The notes under the pieces are model-generated. The model was not told where the DNA came from, did not search any database, and worked only from the letters and a program-made list of their open reading frames with translations. Below, piece by piece: positions 19,004 to 27,708 of a DNA stretch of 64,000 nucleotides (positions within the stretch are counted from its first letter, which is position 1; every line of letters starts with the position of its first letter). Position numbers and translations under genes: made by a program. This DNA is from Alphaproteobacteria bacterium (GTDB taxonomy: Bacteria > Pseudomonadota > Alphaproteobacteria > Rhodobacterales > Rhodobacteraceae): positions 1 to 64,000 of the forward strand of contig JAUHVR010000002.1 of the NCBI GenBank assembly GCA_030424865.1, read 5' to 3'.

Positions 19004-20182
19004 TTACAGCCGTTCGATCGCCAGGGCGATGCCCTGACCGCCGCCGATACACATGGTGATCAGCGCCTTCGATCCGCCGGTCCGCTCCAGTTCATACAGT
19101 GCCTTGATCGTGATGATGCAGCCCGTAGCCCCCACCGGGTGCCCCAGCGCAATCGCGCCGCCATTCGGGTTCACCCTGGCCGCGTCCAGACCAAGCCCCT
19201 TGTTCACAGCCAGCGCCTGTGCCGCAAAGGCCTCGTTGCTTTCGATCACGTCGAAATCCCCGACCGATAGCCCGGTCCGTGCCAAAAGCGCCTCGACCGC
19301 GGGCACCGGGCCGATGCCCATCACCTCGGGCCGCACGCCGGCATGGGCATAGCCCAACACGCGCGCCTTGGGTGGCAGACCCGCCGCCTCGGCTGCCGAG
19401 GCGCGGGCCAGCACAACCGCCGCCGCGCCATCGTTGATGCCGCTGGCGTTGCCCGCCGTGACCGATCCGCCTTTCTGAAAGACCGGACGCAGCCCGCCAA
19501 GCGCCTCGAGCGTTGTCGCCTTGGGGTGCTCGTCCACCTCGAACGCCACCATCTCGCGCTTGCGCCGCACCTCGACCGGCGCGATCTGCGAAGCGAAGTG
19601 CCCCGCTTCGAGCGCCGCCGCCGCCCGTGTCTGGCTTTCCAGCGCAAAGCAATCCTGCGCCTCGCGGCTGATGTCGTGCTCGGCCGCCACGTTCTCTGCT
19701 GTCACACCCATATGCCCCGTTCCAAACGGGCAGCTCAGCGCGCCGACCATCATGTCCAGCGTCCTGATATCGCCCATCTTGGCGCCCCAGCGCTGATCGG
19801 GAATGATGAAGGGCGAACGCGACATGTTTTCGGCCCCGCCGGCCAGGGCAAAGTCCGCGTCCCCCAGCATCAGCGATTGCACCGCCGACACGATCGCCTG
19901 CGCGCCGGATCCGCACAGCCGGTTCACGTTCATCGCGGGTGTGGTGTCGGGAATGCCCGCCGCCATTGCCGCCGCGCGGCTGAGGTACATGTCTTTTGGC
20001 TCGGTGTTGATCACGTGGCCAAAGACCACGTGGCCGATCTGTCCGCCCTCGACCCCCGACCGCTGCAGTGCCGCTTTCGTCGCCACGGTGGCCAGGTCGA
20101 TCGGAGGTGTCCCCGCAAGCGATCCGCCAAAGGTGCCGATGGCCGTGCGGGCGCCATCCAGAACTACAATATCATCCGTCAT
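19004..20182 (-). CDS. Acetyl-CoA C-acyltransferase (thiolase)
   Basis: Thiolase II condenses or cleaves acetoacetyl-CoA and related 3-ketoacyl-CoAs. The 392-residue product has the nucleophile Cys90 (NRLCGSGAQA), NEAFAAQ, the active His in GGAIALGHPVGATG, and the second Cys near the end (CIGGGQGIA). It fits the PhaA/BktB-like biosynthetic class in length and motifs, but I cannot tell chain-length preference. I chose ATG 20182 (MTDDIV); the upstream in-frame start at 20212 adds a charged tail without support. It stands alone and is divergent from the XRE-cupin regulator. Confidence 0.9.
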   Translation of the reverse strand: MTDDIVVLDGARTAIGTFGGSLAGTPPIDLATVATKAALQRSGVEGGQIGHVVFGHVINTEPKDMYLSRAAAMAAGIPDTTPAMNVNRLCGSGAQAIVSAVQSLMLGDADFALAGGAENMSRSPFIIPDQRWGAKMGDIRTLDMMVGALSCPFGTGHMGVTAENVAAEHDISREAQDCFALESQTRAAAALEAGHFASQIAPVEVRRKREMVAFEVDEHPKATTLEALGGLRPVFQKGGSVTAGNASGINDGAAAVVLARASAAEAAGLPPKARVLGYAHAGVRPEVMGIGPVPAVEALLARTGLSVGDFDVIESNEAFAAQALAVNKGLGLDAARVNPNGGAIALGHPVGATGCIITIKALYELERTGGSKALITMCIGGGQGIALAIERL

Positions 20183-20280
20183 TCTCTGATCCTCCTCCGG
20201 GTCCGGAGCCATTATGCACCCGCAGCATCCCTTGTCCCCCGCGACGCCCCGTCACTGTTGTCGCAAACAATGCCATCCGC

Positions 20281-20299
20281 TTGACATTCCGTGGGTCAA
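20281..20299. promoter_or_regulatory. Inverted repeat ahead of the XRE-cupin gene
   Basis: TTGAC (20281-20285) and GTCAA (20295-20299) form a spaced inverted repeat 18 bases before the start codon and next to the GGAGG ribosome site. It could be an autoregulatory operator. The arms are short and the assignment is tentative. Confidence 0.25.
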
Positions 20300-20316
20300 C
20301 GGAGGACATTTCCGCC

Positions 20317-20883
20317 ATGACGGAAAACGCTGATGACATCCTTGCCCGCCTGCCCGCCCGCCTGAAAGAGGTGCGGCGTGAGCAGGGGCTTTCGCTGGAC
20401 GCGGTGGCGCGGCTGTCGGGCGTTTCGCGCTCGATGGTCAGCCAGATCGAGCGCGGCGAAAGCTCGCCCACCATCGCAACCCTGTGGAACCTGACGCAGG
20501 CGCTGAAGGTGGATTTCGCCGGGCTTCTGGATGCCTCGCCTGACGATGCGCGGATCGAGCTGCTGCGGGGCCGCGATGTGCCCACCATCGACAACCGGGG
20601 CGAGGCTTGCCGCCTGCGCATCCTGTCGCCGCCCGAAGAGGCGGGCAAGCACGAGGTTTACGAGGTGCTGCTGGGCGCATCGGGTGTGCTGGACAGCCAG
20701 CCGCACCAGCGCGGCGCGCGCGAGCATCTGACGGTGATCGACGGGGTGATCGAGGTGACCTCGGGCGAAAGCGTCGAGACCCTGCGCGCCGGCGACACCG
20801 CGCGGTATCCGGCGGATCTGCCGCATACGCTGCGCGCGCTAGAAGGCGCCGCGCGGGCCTTTCTGGTCGTGCAAGACGCCTGA
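20317..20883 (+). CDS. XRE-family regulator with C-terminal cupin domain
   Basis: The 188-residue product has a helix-turn-helix at about 12-66 (LKEVRREQGLSLDAVARLSGVS followed by SMVSQIERGESSPTIATLWN) and a cupin at about 110-185 (HQRGAREHLTVIDGVIEV and RAGDTARYPADLPHTLRAL). Such regulators sense small metabolites such as amino acids or polyamines in the cupin. The start at 20317 follows GGAGG by 11 bases. The next gene downstream on the same strand is kbl, 211 bases away behind three tandem palindromes, so control of threonine degradation is a reasonable guess. It diverges from the thiolase gene. Confidence 0.88.
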   Translation: MTENADDILARLPARLKEVRREQGLSLDAVARLSGVSRSMVSQIERGESSPTIATLWNLTQALKVDFAGLLDASPDDARIELLRGRDVPTIDNRGEACRLRILSPPEEAGKHEVYEVLLGASGVLDSQPHQRGAREHLTVIDGVIEVTSGESVETLRAGDTARYPADLPHTLRALEGAARAFLVVQDA

Positions 20884-21002
20884 AAATTCCCACGAGGTCA
20901 AAGACAGCCCCCGATCCCTGAGGGTCGAGGCGTGCCGACCTGTGCCCTGCGCAGCCTGGATTTCCGATTGGAACGCCCGGGTCCCATCGCGGGCATTGCG
21001 GG

Positions 21003-21074
21003 CGTTATAGTAGCGGAAAAATTTCCACTATGATGGAATTCCCCTATTTGGGAATAAATTCCGCTATGCTAGAA
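21003..21074 (+). promoter_or_regulatory. Tandem 16-bp palindromes upstream of kbl
   Basis: Three near-identical 16-mers lie directly before the kbl ribosome site: TTCCACTATGATGGAA (21023-21038), TTCCCCTATTTGGGAA (21039-21054) and TTCCGCTATGCTAGAA (21059-21074). The shared form is TTCC-N-CTAT-N3-RGAA. A weaker fourth half-site ends at 21018 (GCGGAA). Centres are 20, 16 and 20 bases apart. They look like operators for a cooperative dimeric repressor, plausibly the adjacent XRE-cupin protein. Confidence 0.6.
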
Positions 21075-21094
21075 AAGATTGAAAGGAGACCCCC

Positions 21095-22282
21095 ATGAGC
21101 GATTCTTTCCTCGCCCACATTTGCGACACCCTGACCCAGATCGAGGCCGACGGCCTGACCAAGGTCGAACGCCCGCTGACCGGACCGCAGGGCGCGCATA
21201 TCGATGTCTCGGGCCGCGATATGCTGAACCTTTGCGCCAACAATTACCTTGGTCTGGCCGATCACCCGCGTCTGATTGCGGCAGCAAAGGGGGCCATGGA
21301 CGACTATGGCTATGGCATGGCCTCGGTCCGGTTCATTTGCGGGACGCAAGACCTGCATCGGAACCTGGAACAGCGGCTGGCGCGCTTCCTGGGGCAGGAC
21401 GATTCGATTCTGTTCGCGGCTTGCTTTGACGCCAATGGCGCCGTGTTCGAACCGCTGCTGGGGCCCGAGGATGCGGTGATCAGCGATGCGCTGAACCATG
21501 CCTCGATCATCGACGGCATTCGTCTGTGCAAGGCTAGGCGCTATCGCTACGCCAATGCCGACATGGCGGACCTTGAGGCGCAGCTGCAAGCGGCGCGCAA
21601 CGAGGGTGCGCGGCATGTGATGATTGCAACCGATGGCGTTTTCAGCATGGACGGCTACCTGGCGCCGCTGGACCGAATCCGGGCGCTGGCCGACAAATAT
21701 GATGCGCTGCTGATGGTCGATGACTGCCACTCGACCGGGTTCATGGGCCCCAAGGGGGCGGGGACGCCCGCGCATTTCGGCGTGCAGGCTGATGTTCTGA
21801 CCGGCACGTTGGGCAAGGCGCTGGGCGGGGCGATCGGCGGCTACATCGCCGCCGCGCAGCCGGTGGTCGATCTGCTACGGCAACGGGCGCGGCCCTATCT
21901 GTTCTCGAACGCGCTGCCGCCCTCGGTCGTGGCCGCGGGGCTAGAAGTGCTCGACATGGTCGAAGAGGGCGACGCGCTGCGCGCGCAGCTATTCGAGAAC
22001 GCAGCTTACTGGCGGGCGGGGCTGACGGAACTGGGCTTTGACCTCTTGCCCGGCGAGCACCCGATCATTCCCGTGATGCTGGGTGAGGCACGGTTGGCGC
22101 AGGACATGGCGCGCGGGCTGTTTGAGCGGGGCGTCTATGTCTCGGGCTTTTTCTTTCCGGTGGTGCCGCGCGGCAAGTCGCGGATCCGGACCCAGATGAA
22201 CGCGGCACTGAGCCGCGACGATCTGGACCGCGCGCTTGCGGCCTTTGGGGCCGTGGGCCGGGATCTGGGGATCGTGACATGA
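21095..22282 (+). CDS. kbl: Glycine C-acetyltransferase (2-amino-3-ketobutyrate CoA ligase)
   Basis: Kbl uses CoA to split 2-amino-3-ketobutyrate, made by Tdh from threonine, into glycine and acetyl-CoA. The 395-residue product matches E. coli Kbl over its whole length, with the PLP lysine at Lys241 ([13 protein letters not shown]), the [13 protein letters not shown] loop and the NYLGLA start region of alpha-oxoamine synthases. AAAGGAG precedes ATG 21095. It is the first gene of a three-gene operon and its stop overlaps the next start (ATGA). Confidence 0.95.
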   Translation: MSDSFLAHICDTLTQIEADGLTKVERPLTGPQGAHIDVSGRDMLNLCANNYLGLADHPRLIAAAKGAMDDYGYGMASVRFICGTQDLHRNLEQRLARFLGQDDSILFAACFDANGAVFEPLLGPEDAVISDALNHASIIDGIRLCKARRYRYANADMADLEAQLQAARNEGARHVMIATDGVFSMDGYLAPLDRIRALADKYDALLMVDDCHSTGFMGPKGAGTPAHFGVQADVLTGTLGKALGGAIGGYIAAAQPVVDLLRQRARPYLFSNALPPSVVAAGLEVLDMVEEGDALRAQLFENAAYWRAGLTELGFDLLPGEHPIIPVMLGEARLAQDMARGLFERGVYVSGFFFPVVPRGKSRIRTQMNAALSRDDLDRALAAFGAVGRDLGIVT

Positions 22283-23232
22283 CGCTGACCTCGGTCGTCG
22301 AGGCGATGGGGCAGTCGCCCCTTGTGGACCTGTCTCGTGTGACGGCCAGGCTGGGGCTCGAGGGGCAGATATTGGCCAAGCTGGACTATCTGCTGCCGGG
22401 GTTTTCCAAGAAAGACCGCGCGGCGCGGTCGATCATCCAGGCGGCGCGGGCGGATGGCACGCTGACCCCGGGGCAGGTGGTGGTCGAACTGACCTCGGGC
22501 AACATGGGCACGGGGCTGGCGATTGTCTGCGGCGTCATGGGGCACCCTTTTGTGGCGGTGATGAGCCAGGGCAACTCGATGGAACGCGCCCGGATGATGC
22601 GCGCGCTAGGGGCCGAGGTGGTGCTGGTGCCCCAGGCCGAGGGCAGCCTGCCCGGGCAGGTCTCGGGCGCGGATCTGGCGCTGGTCGAGCAGGCTGCGCG
22701 GCAGATCACGGCAGAGCGGGGTGCGTTTCGGGCCGATCAGTTCGAACACGCAGGCAACCCGGACGCCCATGCCAACGGCACCGCGCCCGAGATTTGGGAC
22801 CAGTCCGGCGGGACGGTTACGGCGTTTTGCGACTTCGCCGGATCAGGCGGCACGCTGGCCGGGGCGGCGGCGTTTTTTCAGCCAAAAGGTGTGCGCTGTT
22901 ACGCGGTCGAGCCGCAGGGGGCCGAGGCGATTGCCGGCAAGGCGGTCACCCGGCCCGACCACCCGATCCAGGGTGGCGGCTATGCCATGCCAGACCTGAC
23001 GCACCTGTCTGGCATCACGCTGGATGGCTGCCTGTCGGTCGATGGCGACCGCGCGCGCGACATGGCGCGCCTGCTGGCGCGGGCCGAGGGGATCTTTGGC
23101 GGCTTTTCGGCAGGGGCCAATCTGGCCGGTGCGGTCGATCTGCTGAACGGCCCCGAACGCGGCGGCACCGTGGCCATCGTGATCTGCGACAGCGGATTGA
23201 AATATCTGTCCACCGACCTGTGGGAGGCGTGA
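22279..23232 (+). CDS. CysK-like PLP enzyme of fold type II, substrate unknown
   Basis: The 317-residue product belongs to the cysteine synthase family, with Lys45 as the likely PLP lysine ([10 protein letters not shown]) and a [10 protein letters not shown] phosphate-binding loop near residue 75. The family loop is usually PxxSVKDR; here Ser-Lys-Lys replaces Ser-Val-Lys. The Gly-rich loop reads AGSGGTLAG. It sits between kbl and tdh, overlapping kbl by four bases and ending one base before tdh. That position points to amino-acid catabolism rather than cysteine synthesis; which substrate it takes cannot be read from the sequence. Confidence 0.8.
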   Translation: MTLTSVVEAMGQSPLVDLSRVTARLGLEGQILAKLDYLLPGFSKKDRAARSIIQAARADGTLTPGQVVVELTSGNMGTGLAIVCGVMGHPFVAVMSQGNSMERARMMRALGAEVVLVPQAEGSLPGQVSGADLALVEQAARQITAERGAFRADQFEHAGNPDAHANGTAPEIWDQSGGTVTAFCDFAGSGGTLAGAAAFFQPKGVRCYAVEPQGAEAIAGKAVTRPDHPIQGGGYAMPDLTHLSGITLDGCLSVDGDRARDMARLLARAEGIFGGFSAGANLAGAVDLLNGPERGGTVAIVICDSGLKYLSTDLWEA

Positions 23233-23233
23233 G

Positions 23234-24277
23234 ATGAGCAAACCCAACACCATGCGCGCGTTGGAGAAATCCCGGCCCGAAGAGGGTCTGTGGATGGTCC
23301 GTGCCCCTGCGCCCGAGATCGGGCCGGATGACGTGCTGATCAAGGTCAACAAGACCGGCATCTGCGGCACTGACATTCACATCTGGAACTGGGACGACTG
23401 GGCCAGCGCCACGGTGCCTGTGCCGATGATCACCGGGCATGAGTTCGCCGGAGAGATCGTCGAGGTCGGGCGCAATGTCGAGGGGTTGAAGATCGGCCAG
23501 CGTTGCTCGGGCGAGGGGCATATCATCGGGCTGGAAAGCCGTCAGAGCCGGTCGGGCAAGTTCCACCTGGATCCCGGCACACGCGGGATCGGCGTGAACA
23601 TGCAGGGCGCCTTTGCCGAATACCTGCGGCTGCCAGCTTTCAACGTGGTGCCCCTGCCGGATGCCATCGATGACGAAATCGGGGCGATCCTTGATCCGCT
23701 TGGGAACGCGGTGCACACGGCGCTGAGCTTTGATCTGCTGGGCGAAGACGTGTTGATCACCGGGGCTGGACCGATCGGGATCATGGCCGCGGCGGTGGCG
23801 CGCCATGCCGGGGCGCGCAACGTGGTGATCACGGATGTGAACCCGGATCGTCTGGCCCTGGCCCACACGGTGGCCAATGTGCGCACGGTGGATGTGACGC
23901 GAGAGGCGCTGCCGGATGTGATCCACGAACTGGGCATGAAAGAGGGCTTTGACGTCGGGCTTGAGATGTCGGGCAACCAGATGGCCCTGGACCAGATGGT
24001 CGAGGCGCTGGTGATGGGCGGGCGGATTGCCTTGCTGGGCATTCCGCCCGGGAAATCGCCGGTCGATTGGAGCCGCATCGTTTTCAAGGCGATCACGATC
24101 AAGGGTGTTTACGGCCGCGAGATGTTCGAGACCTGGTACAAGATGATCGCCATGCTGGAAGGTGGTCTGGACGTGCGCCGGGTGATCACCCACCGGTTCA
24201 AGGCGGATGAGTTCGCCCGGGGCTTTGCCGCGATGCGGTCAGGCGCATCCGGCAAGGTTGTTCTGGACTGGACCTGA
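23234..24277 (+). CDS. tdh: L-threonine 3-dehydrogenase
   Basis: Tdh oxidises threonine to 2-amino-3-ketobutyrate with NAD. The 347-residue product keeps the catalytic zinc residues (Cys44 in TGICGTD, His69-Glu70 in GHEF) and the Rossmann motif GAGPIG. The structural zinc loop is intact in length, but its four cysteines, expected in a C-x2-C-x2-C-x7-C pattern, are Gly99, Ser102, Ser105 and Asp113. Zinc therefore cannot bind there. The rest of the fold, including IGVN and FAEYL after the loop, aligns well with E. coli Tdh, so I expect an active enzyme. Last gene of the operon with kbl. Confidence 0.93.
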   Translation: MSKPNTMRALEKSRPEEGLWMVRAPAPEIGPDDVLIKVNKTGICGTDIHIWNWDDWASATVPVPMITGHEFAGEIVEVGRNVEGLKIGQRCSGEGHIIGLESRQSRSGKFHLDPGTRGIGVNMQGAFAEYLRLPAFNVVPLPDAIDDEIGAILDPLGNAVHTALSFDLLGEDVLITGAGPIGIMAAAVARHAGARNVVITDVNPDRLALAHTVANVRTVDVTREALPDVIHELGMKEGFDVGLEMSGNQMALDQMVEALVMGGRIALLGIPPGKSPVDWSRIVFKAITIKGVYGREMFETWYKMIAMLEGGLDVRRVITHRFKADEFARGFAAMRSGASGKVVLDWT

Positions 24278-24286
24278 CCGCCATTT

Positions 24287-24321
24287 GGGGGCTCTGCCCC
24301 CTGACCCCCCGGGATATTTTT
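24287..24321 (+). terminator. Terminator after tdh
   Basis: GGGGGC (24287-24292) pairs with GCCCCC (24296-24301) around TCT. CCCCCCGGGATATTTTTGG follows, with five T residues at 24317-24321. This arrangement recurs in roseobacter intergenic regions. It can also limit read-through from the converging asparaginase gene. Confidence 0.6.
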
Positions 24322-24336
24322 GGCAAGAAGAAAAGT

Positions 24337-25338
24337 TTAAGTCGCGAGAGTGGCAGCGGGTCGCACCTCGCCCACGATCAGGTTGCGGCGGTTGGTGACG
24401 GGGGCGGTCAGGCGGGCCTTGACCTGCGGATGTTCGGGGTTCAGCACGCCAAGTCCGGTCAGGATGGCTGCGATGGCGCATTCCGAGGCGCGGGTGGCAC
24501 CGTCGCTGACCTTGAGCGCGATGCCGAGGCGGCGGTTGGGCAGGATGGCGACAAAAAAGCCCTCGGCGCCGGTTTTCAGGGCAAGCGGTTCATTGGCGGC
24601 ACGCATCAGGTCGGTGCAGGCGCGGTTTTCGCCTGCCACCATCTCGGGGCAGGTGTACATGGCATGGGCGAGCCGCGCGGCGGCCTGCGACGCACTGTCG
24701 GACCGGTCCCCGGCCGAGGCGAACCAGGCCATGGCGCGGGCCATGCCGTGCAGGGTGCAGGCGTGGTTCGGTGCGGAACAGCCGTCGATCCCGAAGCCGG
24801 GGCTGGTTTCCTGCGTGGCCTCTTCGAAGGCCGTCAGCGCGGCTTTCTGCACGGGATGTGCCGGGTCGACGTAGTCCTGTGGCAGTGCGCCGAGGTGCCG
24901 GGCCAGCGTGAGAAATCCCGCGTGTTTGCCCGAGCAGTTGTTGTGCACCTGGCAGGGCGCCTGTCCGTCGCGGATCATCTGGTCGTGCAGGGCCGGATCG
25001 CGCGAGGCCTCGGGCCCGCACATCAGGGTGTCGTCGTCGTGGCCCAGATCGGCCAGCCAGCGGGTCACGGCAGAGGCATGGCGTGCCTCGCCGCTGTGCG
25101 AGGCACAGGCCAGCGCGAGTTGTGCCTCGGTCAGGCCGAATGCATCGGCGGCGCCGGATGTGACCAGCGGCAGGGCCTGGATCATCTTGGCGGAACTGCG
25201 CGGCAAAATCACCTTGTCCGGATCACCCCAGGCCCGGACGATCTGGCCGGTGTCGTCGCAGATCACTGCGTGCCCCAGATGTTGCGATTCAAGGATTGGT
25301 CCACGCCATACCTCGGCCAGGGGATGTGCGGTTGTCAT
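24337..25338 (-). CDS. L-asparaginase II (rhizobial type, PF06089)
   Basis: This family, typified by the thermolabile asparaginase of Rhizobium etli, hydrolyses asparagine to aspartate and is unrelated to E. coli AnsB. The 333-residue product has the family motifs LPRSSAKMIQALPL near the start, ACASHSGE, the NNCSGKHAGFL block, DGCSAPNHA, and MYTCPEMVAG. Several conserved cysteines are present. It is a single gene converging with the tdh operon. Enzyme class is secure from these motifs. Confidence 0.9.
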   Translation of the reverse strand: MTTAHPLAEVWRGPILESQHLGHAVICDDTGQIVRAWGDPDKVILPRSSAKMIQALPLVTSGAADAFGLTEAQLALACASHSGEARHASAVTRWLADLGHDDDTLMCGPEASRDPALHDQMIRDGQAPCQVHNNCSGKHAGFLTLARHLGALPQDYVDPAHPVQKAALTAFEEATQETSPGFGIDGCSAPNHACTLHGMARAMAWFASAGDRSDSASQAAARLAHAMYTCPEMVAGENRACTDLMRAANEPLALKTGAEGFFVAILPNRRLGIALKVSDGATRASECAIAAILTGLGVLNPEHPQVKARLTAPVTNRRNLIVGEVRPAATLAT

Positions 25339-25423
25339 TCAGGCTCCGATCTCGGCAAATTTATGCCAACAGGGGTTTTGCCGGCCCTATCTTTCAGGCT
25401 ATTGTTGCAAGGTCGAGACATTT

Positions 25424-25438
25424 ATTGGTTGCACCAAT
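25424..25438. promoter_or_regulatory. Perfect palindrome between asparaginase and IalB-like genes
   Basis: ATTGGT-TGC-ACCAAT is a perfect inverted repeat placed between two divergent genes (asparaginase starts at 25338 and the IalB-like gene at 25505). It could be an operator for either. No regulator is encoded next to it. Confidence 0.3.
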
Positions 25439-25504
25439 TGATAAGCCGGAACAGGTAGGGTGCACACCGCAATTTGGGGCAAAGGACAGCTGGAGGCTGG
25501 ACAG

Positions 25505-26032
25505 ATGGGATTTCGGGTTCTTGGATGCGTGACCGGGTTGGCCTTGGCATGCACGGCATCATTGGCCCTGGCGCAGGAAGAAAGCAGCAACCGGGTTGCG
25601 GCCATGACCGATTGGTCGGTCTTTGAAGGTGAAAGCCCGCGCGAATGCTGGGCGGTCACGACCTACAAGGAAAGCGTGAACACCAAGGAAGGCCGCGTTG
25701 TGGCCGTGACGCGGGGCGACATCCTGCTGATGGTGTTTTACCGCCCCGAGGCGGGTGTTTCTGGCCAGCTGGCCTTTACCGGCGGCTATCCCTTTGCAAA
25801 GGGGTCGACCGTGAACGTCAAGATCAAGGACGCCGAGTTCGAGCTGTTCACCGAAGGCGAATGGGCCTGGCCCGCGACCGCGCAGGACGATGCCAAGATC
25901 ATCACGGCGATGAAGCGTGGCGCGGATGCCATTCTGACGGCCCGCTCGTCGCGGGGCACCACGACCAAGGACACCTTCAGCCTGTTCGGCTTTACCGCCG
26001 CGCTGGATGACGCCGAGGCGCGCTGCCAGTAG
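25505..26032 (+). CDS. Invasion-associated locus B (IalB) family protein
   Basis: The 175-residue product has a signal peptide (MGFRVLGCVTGLALACTASLALAQ) and the IalB fold pattern: W.....ECW......ES.N, followed by alternating strands and a C-terminal FSL.GF..AL..A...C. The two cysteines flanking the domain are conserved in the family. IalB proteins are periplasmic; Bartonella IalB aids erythrocyte entry, but in free-living alphaproteobacteria the role is unknown. I chose ATG 25505 because GGAGG lies 10 bases upstream. Confidence 0.82.
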   Translation: MGFRVLGCVTGLALACTASLALAQEESSNRVAAMTDWSVFEGESPRECWAVTTYKESVNTKEGRVVAVTRGDILLMVFYRPEAGVSGQLAFTGGYPFAKGSTVNVKIKDAEFELFTEGEWAWPATAQDDAKIITAMKRGADAILTARSSRGTTTKDTFSLFGFTAALDDAEARCQ

Positions 26033-26040
26033 GGCGGGCC

Positions 26041-26640
26041 CTATGCAATCGTATGTCCCTGACACCAGGCAATGGCGTCGGGGATGCGATCGTCCCCCCA
26101 GAAGAGTTCGCCATTCACGCTGAGCGTTGGCGCGCCAAAGACGCCGGCGGCCTCGGCCGCATCCGTTTCCGCCTCTAGCATACCAACGGCCGTGTCCGAG
26201 CGCGCTCGGGCCAGCGTGGGCTCGGGATCCTGTCCGGCTGCGGTCAGCGCGCGCGAGAAATTGGGCTCTTCGCCCGCAGACAGACCTTGCTGGAACCACA
26301 GGCGATAAGCCTCTTGCACATAGGCCTTGCCCCAGCCTTCGGACATGCCAAGGACGGCGATCTGATTGGCCAAAGGCAGGTCGTCGATCGGATAGGGCGC
26401 GGGCACCTGAACAGGGATGTCAAAGCGGTTCGCCCGACGGGCGATGTCGCGCCACATGTAGGCGGATTTGGCGGGTTTGTCGCCAAAGGGGTTGTTGTTC
26501 TGCGCCCGCATGATGCGGCGCACGTTGAACGGACGCCAGCGCGCGGACAGACCGTGTTTGGCCAGTTCATCGTCCAGGCGAGAGACTGTCAGGTAGCTGT
26601 AGGTGCTGCCAATCGAAAACCAGAAATCCAGATCTGCCAT
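26041..26640 (-). CDS. 2-hydroxychromene-2-carboxylate isomerase / DsbA-fold protein
   Basis: The 199-residue product is of the kappa-GST/HCCA isomerase family: a thioredoxin-fold start with FWFSIGSTYSYL, where Ser replaces the DsbA CxxC, an inserted helical domain, and a closing GVFGAPTLSVNGELFWGDDRI that carries the cis-Pro loop. Members isomerise glutathione-linked aromatic intermediates, but many orthologues have unknown substrates. It lies downstream of the WYL regulator on the same strand with 29 bases between, so the two may be one unit. Confidence 0.82.
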   Translation of the reverse strand: MADLDFWFSIGSTYSYLTVSRLDDELAKHGLSARWRPFNVRRIMRAQNNNPFGDKPAKSAYMWRDIARRANRFDIPVQVPAPYPIDDLPLANQIAVLGMSEGWGKAYVQEAYRLWFQQGLSAGEEPNFSRALTAAGQDPEPTLARARSDTAVGMLEAETDAAEAAGVFGAPTLSVNGELFWGDDRIPDAIAWCQGHTIA

Positions 26641-26669
26641 TGTCCCCTCCGTGATGGCGTGATCCGAGA

Positions 26670-27353
26670 CTACTCCCCATAGCCGATTTGTTCCAGATAA
26701 TCGCGCAGGCGTTTGCCGGGGGCGTCTTCGAAGTTTTGACGCGTGTCGGTGACACTGACCAGCCGGTCCACACGGAACACGCGGAACCCGTCGCGCAGCT
26801 CACACCAGGCGGTGCAGGTCCAGACACGGCCCCAGTATTCCAGTTGCAACGGGCGGATGCGCCGGTCCGAGGGCGCGCCGTCCTGACGGCGATAGCTGAT
26901 CTGCAGCACCCGTTTTTCGCGTACCGCGAGCCGGATTGCGGGCATGAAGGCAAAGCTGGCCTGCACCTCGGGCGCGCCATAGACGGCCATGCCCCAGTCG
27001 CGATCCACCGGCGCGCGCCCCGGTGGCATCACCTGGTCGACCTTGTCGATCAGACGCGCCGCCGCCTGTTGCAACTCGGGGTCGGCGGTCTGCTGGACCA
27101 GCGCCGCACCAAGGTGCAGCGCCTCCATCTCGGTCTGGGAAAAGGCCAGCGGCGGCAGGAACACCGGCGCGCGCAGGATGTAGCCCAACCCGCGCGCGCC
27201 TTCGATCGGGATGCCCGAGGCCACAAGGCTGTCGATGTCCCGATAGATCGTGCGGACAGACACCTCGAGCCGCTCTGCCAGGTCGGTCGCCTTGTGCAGC
27301 TTGCCGTCGCGGAGGGTCTGGATGATCTCAAAGAATCTGTCCGTTGGGCGCAT
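26670..27353 (-). CDS. HTH/WYL-domain transcriptional regulator (YafY type)
   Basis: The 227-residue product has a DeoR-like winged helix at about 1-60 (RLEVSVRTIYRDIDSLVASGIPIEG) and a WYL domain in the second half (ISYRRQDG...RIRPLQLEYWGRVWTCTAWCELRDGFRVFRVDR). WYL domains bind small ligands or nucleic acids. The gene follows the small ABM-like gene with one base between, so both share the promoter region at about 27.7 kb, where a perfect 21-bp palindrome (27709-27729) may be its own operator. Confidence 0.88.
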   Translation of the reverse strand: MRPTDRFFEIIQTLRDGKLHKATDLAERLEVSVRTIYRDIDSLVASGIPIEGARGLGYILRAPVFLPPLAFSQTEMEALHLGAALVQQTADPELQQAAARLIDKVDQVMPPGRAPVDRDWGMAVYGAPEVQASFAFMPAIRLAVREKRVLQISYRRQDGAPSDRRIRPLQLEYWGRVWTCTAWCELRDGFRVFRVDRLVSVTDTRQNFEDAPGKRLRDYLEQIGYGE

Positions 27354-27354
27354 C

Positions 27355-27660
27355 TTAGTCGCTTGTGCCTTTCACCGTGTGATGGGTCATTTGCATGGTC
27401 TTCATATCAATAATCGCCATCAAGGCCCCAAGTTCCGGGTACTGTTCTGGGTCAAAAGCGGCTGTCGCCGCCTTGGCCGAAGCCATGTCGGTCCAGTTCA
27501 CCTCGTCGACGCAGGCGCCATCCTCGCCAATGGCGAAACGGCGCGACAGAAAGCCGGGCTGGGCCTTGGCAAAGCCCAAAGTGCCCTCCCATGCAGCCAG
27601 GGCGGTCTCTTCGCTGGTGCCTTTGGTCAGGTTAAAGCGGACGGTTTCGATCACAGACAT
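27355..27660 (-). CDS. Small antibiotic-biosynthesis-monooxygenase-like protein
   Basis: The 101-residue product has the size and pattern of a dimeric alpha+beta barrel (ABM) domain: an opening strand VIETVRFNLTKG, a helix with ...GTLGFAKAQPGF, a strand FLSRRFAIGEDG, and VDEVNWTDMASAKAA near the middle. These proteins are small oxygenases or ligand binders. It is the first gene of a unit with the WYL regulator, which probably controls it. Substrate unknown. Confidence 0.7.
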   Translation of the reverse strand: MSVIETVRFNLTKGTSEETALAAWEGTLGFAKAQPGFLSRRFAIGEDGACVDEVNWTDMASAKAATAAFDPEQYPELGALMAIIDMKTMQMTHHTVKGTSD

Positions 27661-27708
27661 CGGTCAACTCCTTTGGTTCGTTGTGATGCGTGCTATATGC
27701 AGGGGGCG

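Noticed and set aside
22279-23232. Naming this gene cysK
   Set aside because: The PLP loop departs from SVKDR and the operon is for threonine breakdown; fold is certain but the activity is not.
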